A stretch of 64,000 bases of DNA from Combretum micranthum (Eukaryota > Streptophyta > Magnoliopsida > Myrtales > Combretaceae): the NCBI GenBank assembly GCA_024138025.1, contig JAMXBD010001378.1:124001-188000 (forward strand), given 5' to 3'. The notes beneath the pieces are model-generated. The model was not told the origin of the DNA and did not search any database. It saw only the letters and a program-made list of their open reading frames with translations. Shown here piece after piece: positions 58,111 through 64,000 of the stretch. The position numbers and the translations under genes were made by a program. Numbering within the stretch: position 1 is the first letter of the stretch; the number at the start of each line of letters is the position of its first letter.

Positions 58111-60537
58111 TGTAAACCCCCAAAAATTTTCATAATCCTTAAAAATAATTCTAGAAGTATAAATATCAAAAACTCGAAAAATCAACTTGAGATTAAAACT
58201 CAATTCTAGACCGAGTCAAATACCGGAAACGAAACCCAAAAACTCGAACCAAGTTAAAACTTAATTCCAAATGAAAACAAAAACGAGTTTTCTCAATCTT
58301 GAGAAAACAGGAACCCTTGAAACGAAATATAAAGTCTAACCACCGGTTTAATCAACATCCGTACATCAATTAAATCACCTAGCCGTTTTCTAACACACAA
58401 ATCAAGACAATATATCCAAATAACGATCAACAGCAAAATCTTAAAACCTTCGATAAAATTCAGAAATCACAAATCTCAAACTCTCACCAAAAGTTAAACT
58501 GAGTCAACTCGTAAACCTAGACTCGGTTAAACGATTCCGAGAACTAAAATAAAACATAAATTTCGAGCTAAAAATTAAAAATGATCAAAATTCAAAAATT
58601 ATACGATATTACGAATATCTCGACAAAAATCGGAAATCAAAACAGAACCCTAAAAAGTCAACAAGCCTACAACGAACCCTAGTGTTTAAGATCTGGCAAT
58701 CCCGCGTTTTCAAACCATAGAAAACGAAATTAAGTTAATGACTTAGAATAGTTCGTAATGACATAGGGTAACATAAAAATATCAGATTCGCGAATTTCGA
58801 GTGACCTTTGGACCCAAACGGGATCGGTTCTCGAAAAGCGTGTCCCGGAGCTCGGAATATTAAAAATATTCCGTTTATACCAATAGACTCATAAAAATAC
58901 AAGGATTCCAAAAATATCAGTTTTAGAATTTTTCGGTAGTTAAAAATTACAGACATCGCATTATTATGCGTATTTTTATTACTACCGGTACTTTAATTAT
59001 CTAGTCTACTATTCATAGTACTTTTCTACTATTCATTACTATTCACCTATCTCTACTTTTTTCTTACACCTATTTCTTACACATACATATTTATTTTCTT
59101 ACTTTTTTTATTCCAATACAACTTTAATCACATCAAACTTTACACATTACTTTTATTACACAACAAATAAAAATAAAACAATTTCCCCCCTCTAAAGGCT
59201 CAAAACCGGCGCCTCCCCCTCCCTCTTTCACATCTATTTTATTTTATTTTTCCTTTATTAAATTCACTCTTAATTCCTTCACAAAACTCTATAAATACCA
59301 CCTCTCCTCTTCTCATTTCTTCACACCTTTCTCAAGTAAAGAATTTATGCAAAAATTCTCTCTAAACACTCTCTCCATACTCTTACAAGAACTCTCTTCT
59401 TGTAAGAAGAAAATCTTTCCTACCAAAACTCTTTTTATGTAATACAACTACCATCTCTCCATAACCACATAACCATACATTCACTACCATCTTCATACCT
59501 CTTACATACCTTAGGTAAATATTTCTTCCATCTATTATTCATCCATGTCATGTAACTTAACATGACTATGGTGTTGTTTTGAAACTCATATGAGTAGTAA
59601 AAGCAACAACATGTTCATGTTTTGTTCTTGTACATAAGCTTCCTATTTTATTATGTTGTTATTATTATTGTGATTATTTGCTTATATATATAGTATTATG
59701 TACATTATGTATATATATTTATTTAGAGCATATAAGCTCATTTGTTATTTATTTATTTTCAAGTTATGCAATTTATTTATTTTACATTGATATTAAGACT
59801 AGTCTTTCTAGTCTTAGACTTGTCCATATCAAGTCAAAACAATCTTTTATTTATTTATTTTTTTAATCTTTCGGGACTAGTTCATTCTTAGTCCCGGGAC
59901 GCCTTGATAAAGCTAAGGCTCCGATACTTGATCGGGATTCCTTGATGAAGCTAAGGTTCCCAATGCTTGATATTTTATTGCTCATTAATTACTTTTAGTA
60001 TTTTCTTATGTTCTTATTATTTTATATGCTCATGATACTTGCATTTACGTAATGTTAATGTCTCAACTAATCTAAAAATAGAATTTTGTTTTACTAAATG
60101 AACTCAAAGCTAAGTTTCCAATTATATGATTTACTACAAAAACATGAAGTTATTATCAACAACCTAGAAATAGAATAACACAAGTTTTCTCAAGTTTTCT
60201 TAAATAACAAAAATAGTTTTACCAAGAAAACATAAATAAATATTTTCCTTGTATTTTATGGTAATCTAAGTTTTTAGAAAAATAAATCGTTAATATCGAA
60301 AGTTTAAGAATTAAATTCTTTTCTAAACTAAGGAACAAACTAGTTTTCAAAGTTAAGACAAAAATCAACTCATTAAGTTATGAACCCACTTAGGAAAAAT
60401 AATGATTTTCAAATTTCTAAAAGAAGGAACTAATTTTCAAAGGAATATAAATGACATAAGATTTATAACAATGGATTTCATAAAAATGATTCTTTTCAAA
60501 AGAAATGAAAGAACAAGTTTTGGAAAGCAAAAGCTTA
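58111..60537 (+). mobile_element. Gypsy LTR 'C2'
   Basis: Sense LTR starting TGTAAACCCCCAAAAATTTT; same family as C1. Contains AAAAGCGTGTCCCGG at 58836-58850, a TATA box at 59290-59297 with CT-rich leader, and 'gactagtct...agacttgtcc' at 59797-59823. Interrupted at 60538 by LTR E; its 3' end is not seen in the window. Confidence 0.82.
59290..59297 (+). promoter_or_regulatory. TATA box of LTR C2
   Basis: TATAAATA followed by CCACCTCTCCTCTTCTC, a pyrimidine-rich leader. Confidence 0.7.
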
Positions 60538-60994
60538 TGTAAAGACCCGACATGCTCAATTCTCAAATTAAGCATACCAAGTCCCCAACCACGTATAACT
60601 CTTACGAATTATACGTAAGGTTGTCTTAAAAGAAGGTGTTTATGTTGAACATTCCTATCCGATTTTAGATTATGAAATCGTTTAGTTAGATTCTGGCAAC
60701 AACTGGATTTAGCAACGGAAAAATAAGCTTTAATAAAAACGTTTCTACATAAAAGCATTTCAAACTTCCACTATTAAAAGTGGAAAAACTTTCACTTTGA
60801 TAAATATTTACAAAAGCCTATTTACAAAAACATGGGCACTAACAAGCCCTTAAATAAAAATACAAATTTATAATTAAATCCAGTCCTCTTACAAAACAAA
60901 ACAAAAGAAGAAACAAAATACAAGTAATGTCTCGATCCTATCACACTTCACTCATTCTCCCATATCTTCAGAATCGCCCAAAACCCGGGACAAA

Positions 60995-61115
60995 CATCAT
61001 CACATCAATCATCATCCATCACCATCATCATCAACAACATCAACAACATCAACAAGAACTCATCATCATCATCTTCATCAACATCATCAACAACAACAAT
61101 ACCTGTAAAAAGAAT
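60995..61115. repeat. CAT/CAA trinucleotide repeats
   Basis: Imperfect (ATC)n and (AAC)n runs; low complexity. Confidence 0.85.
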
Positions 61116-61556
61116 AACAACAACAATAATGAGCCGGAGCTCAGTACACAGTAACACAATCACACACGGAGTGGCACGCGAGCTTAACTAAATGCAATGC
61201 ATCATACCACAAGTTATTATCTTTTCATTGAAATAAACAAATCAACAATGGAGCACTCACACTCCGGAACAAGCCAATGGGAATCTGGGGGTCCTGAGTA
61301 ACAGCAGCTGCTCAGGGGGTTGATATAGATAGACCGGATATCTATATCTCCTATATCTAACCGATAAAGAAAATAGCTTCATTTAGGGTTCAAAAGTCGT
61401 TGCCCGACTCTACTTAAACTCAGTCCATAACATGAGCCTAGTTCACAAGTTCCCATAAACTTTGAACTAAATCATGGTATTTCCCCCTAAGTTTAAGCAA
61501 ACGTTACTCAGATACTATTCCCCCTATCGGCTACCCACTTAACCAAAAAGAATCGC

Positions 61557-61646
61557 TATTGCATCATAGCGTACCATTGCATCATGGTAAAGTCATTGCA
61601 TCATGACTTGGTTAAGTGCCTAACTAACATGTCATTGCATCATGAC
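61557..61646. repeat. Four copies of CATTGCATCATG in LTR E
   Basis: Short repeats 25-40 bases apart, at a place in the LTR comparable with the minisatellites of A, B and F. Confidence 0.8.
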
Positions 61647-62898
61647 AGGTTTGTCGCTCCCCGGTTCCAGATTCAACGACGTAAAGCACAACCAACACTC
61701 ATCAATTATTAAGCCGTCTTTAAGTTCTTAATCCATTTAGGATGCCTATCCTATCAATCATCACGCAAGTTACTGCGTACCTTGAATATGAAATCCAAAC
61801 AGAGTCTCAGAAGATAGAGTAGAAGCGATCTCAGAAGATATATCTCATATCTACCACTGGTTCAAGAAACAACTCTTATAAGAACCTAAACCAACATCCA
61901 CTTCAACAAACTCATACAAGAACTTGTATCAATTATTCACTAATCTCTAACTCATTTTATTAAATCCTATTTGATCAGACACTAATGTGGAACCCCACTA
62001 TGGCTGCGAATATCGCCCCGCCAAAATATGGACAGTTCTCCTTTGTCTGTCAAAGTGTTTCTTTTCTCTTTATTTATAGTGTTTTATTACAAAAGCATTA
62101 ACAAAGAATTCATAAACCAAAAACATTCATTTTCCAAGTAAACACACATTTGAAACAACATATTCTCCATATTATTCAAAGATCATCCTAATTCATTCAT
62201 CTAAGCTAATTCATAGCTATTAACCCATTTTAGCTTAACATTAGCCAATTGATTAAAATTAGTCATTTGATTCATTTACTAAGTCAAGTTGATTTAAACA
62301 TAGACAATCTAATTCATTTTAGCTTAGTAAAGTTCATTAAGTCAAATTGGACTTAGATTAATTACTAATTCATTATATATCTAAGATCTAGTCACTTAAT
62401 CCCAAGTTAGCTTAAACCTAGCCAAATTCATCAAAGTTAAACAATCTAATCCATTTTAGTTCATTCAAGTTCATTTAGTCAAGTTGAACCTAGGTGTGTT
62501 AACTAAGTTCATTTTATAACTAACTTCTAGATTTAATCTAATTATTTATTAAATCTATAAATCTACTTAACCCATGTTTAATTACATGAATTAATTCACT
62601 TAACACATCAAATATCACTTATCTATCTCATTTTAGCTCAAAAAGATCCATTTCCTAAGTAAAAACACATTTAACAAACAAAAACAAGTTTTAACTTTGT
62701 TTTGGAAAGTGTTGCAGCTGGAAAGAATAAAACTTTAGGCGTCGATAATTTTTGAATTTGTAAAAACTCAAAACATGAAAATTGTAGATCTCTTTTCAAG
62801 CTTTCCAAAGCAACTTGAATCACCTCAATCGGAGTTCGTATGAAAAAGTTATGATGAAAATACGAAAATATGTCAAATCTGGAAATTCAACTTTTCAA

Positions 62899-62928
62899 GA
62901 GACACGGCCAAGAGACAAGTCGTGTCTC
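62899..62928. repeat. Inverted repeat GAGACACG...CGTGTCTC in LTR E
   Basis: Perfect 8-bp arms, 14-base loop; degenerate copies of the ACACGACTT motif follow to about 62990. Confidence 0.75.
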
Positions 62929-63592
62929 CAGAATTTCGATTGGATAATATCACCACAGCCAACGACACGACTTGGGGGCAAGCCATGTCTCTAAAATGTC
63001 ACTTAAAATTACAAAGAAAAAACCTTTGACATGGCTTGTCACAAAAATGTCTTTTTGACAGCCCGTGCTCTTTTGAAAAAACGACTTTTGAAAACATTCT
63101 TATCAACTTCAAACATCATTTTTAACACATATACAACTTCAAACATGAATATACTTTACTTTCAACATATCAAACACTTCAAATATCATTTTAAACAACT
63201 CAAACACTTCAACACTTCCAACAACTCCATCAAACTTCTATTCTCAATTCATCATTTTCCTCATCACAATCCCAACTCCCATCAACCATAAATCCAATAA
63301 ATACATATATAAACAGCGCTTTTAACTTATTTATAGCATCCATACATCATATAAACATATAAAGAACAATTAAAGTAAAAGATGAATTGAAATAGAAAAC
63401 TTATCTATCCAAGAACACATGTACTTTTGATTTTTCTTTATACTTCTAGCTTGATTTCCTTCTCTAATCCTCATTTCTAACTTGATTATCTTTTATTCCT
63501 TCTTGAATTTGAGATTTAAAGAGAAGAATTTGAGAGAAAAAGAAAAAGGAAAGGAGGAGAAGAAGAAATGGATACGGGAAAAGAATAAGAAG

Positions 63593-63596
<4 letters not shown>

Positions 63597-63624
<28 letters not shown>
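63597..63624. repeat. (GA)14 microsatellite
   Basis: Part of the GA-rich (sense CT-rich) leader region of LTR E. Confidence 0.9.
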
Positions 63625-63627
<3 letters not shown>

Positions 63628-64000
63628 AAGGCAGGCAACAAAAGAAATATAAAATCGAAAAGATAAATATAAATATATTTTCAAAATAACGTATTAGATT
63701 TAGAACTACCAGATCAATATCTATAATTCAAGGAGTATTTAAAAGATAATTTTAGAACTGATAGGTTAGAAATTAAGAACTTATAATAAGGACTTAATTT
63801 AGGAATCTATTTTGGATGAAAGATATTTAATTTGAGTTCGGGTTTAAGAATTGATATTTTTATTCAAGCAAATGAACTCAAATTTTGTAAAGATTTAGGA
63901 ATTAGTGTTTAGGCTAAGAATCAAGAGTCTAGGAATCCTCTAAACATTTCAATGACTTGTTTAGAGAATTTAGATTTCAAATCTCAAAACCAACTTAATT

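Larger units (their letters stand above)
60538..64000 (-). mobile_element. Gypsy-type LTR 'E', partial (runs past the window end)
   Basis: Begins TGTAAAGACCCGACATGCTC. Order of blocks parallels the minus-sense LTRs of A, B and D: 'gagccggagctcagtacaca' (61130-61150), 'actccggaac' then a repeat block (61557-61646), 'aatcggagttcgtatgaaaaagttatg' (62827-62853) and a GA-rich leader near 63520-63625. Orientation and family are inferred from this parallel; neither the far end nor a TSD is visible. A short histidine/glutamine/asparagine-rich frame at 60990-61150 is repeat-derived. Confidence 0.65.

Noticed and set aside
60927..61154. His/Gln/Asn-rich open frame as a small gene
   Set aside because: It is a translation of ATC/AAC trinucleotide repeats inside LTR E.

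Overview
This window is plant nuclear DNA, most likely from a eudicot. It is AT-rich and consists almost entirely of nested, mostly decayed transposable elements: a CACTA (En/Spm) transposase, Ty1/copia remnants including a Sirevirus-type element, Ty3/gypsy chromovirus-type elements with very long LTRs, and the 5' end of an Athila/Tat-type element. I found no convincing host gene, rRNA, tRNA or CRISPR array. The species cannot be named from the sequence.

Layout. 1-1406 is the sense 3' end of a long gypsy LTR cut by the window edge. 1407-7710 is a minus-strand CACTA TNP2-like transposase pseudogene, split by a solo gypsy LTR (2654-6365, TSD CGTCC). About 8540-10106 is the 3' end of a minus-strand Ty1/copia element (RNase H, PPT, start of 3' LTR). 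It is broken at 10107 by an old gypsy LTR ('G') that appears in three pieces: 10107-11057, 30440-32441 and 37326-37435. G is interrupted twice. The first insert (11058-30439) is a rearranged Sirevirus-type element with two LTR copies head-to-head (a palindrome), a gag-only interior (27404-29187), five polypurine tracts and a truncated 3' LTR. Inside its inverted LTR sits gypsy element 'A' (11919-25056), which has 4.8-kb LTRs, a tRNA-iMet PBS and only gag-like sequence. The second insert is a 4.9-kb solo LTR (32442-37320, TSD GCATG).

37436-38888 plus 56121-56461 is a gypsy LTR ('C1') split by a solo LTR 'D' (38889-56115, TSD GTTCT). D is itself split by gypsy element 'B' (42076-55704, TSD ATATT), the most complete element here. 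On the minus strand B carries 5' LTR, iMet PBS, an extra acidic ORF, gag with three CCHC knuckles, a possible 101-nt intron, then protease, RT, RNase H, integrase and chromodomain, PPT and 3' LTR. Pol keeps its frame over 3.4 kb but has three in-frame stop codons, so B is dead as it stands. 56462-58110 is an Athila/Tat-type 5' end (LTR, tRNA-Asp PBS, first 19 gag codons), cut by gypsy LTR 'C2' (58111-60537). C2 is cut in turn by LTR 'E' (60538 to the window end).

How the parts relate. The nesting gives a relative order of events: CACTA, the copia fragment and G are oldest; A, B and the solo LTRs are younger. A and B share the iMet PBS, the AAGGTGGGGAGG polypurine tract and conserved LTR blocks, so A could have depended on B-like relatives for pol. 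The points most worth a second look are the extra ORF upstream of gag in B, the gag-duplicated pol-less A element with composite LTRs, the palindromic Sirevirus LTRs, and a tandem-repeat block at a similar place in the LTRs of several families.
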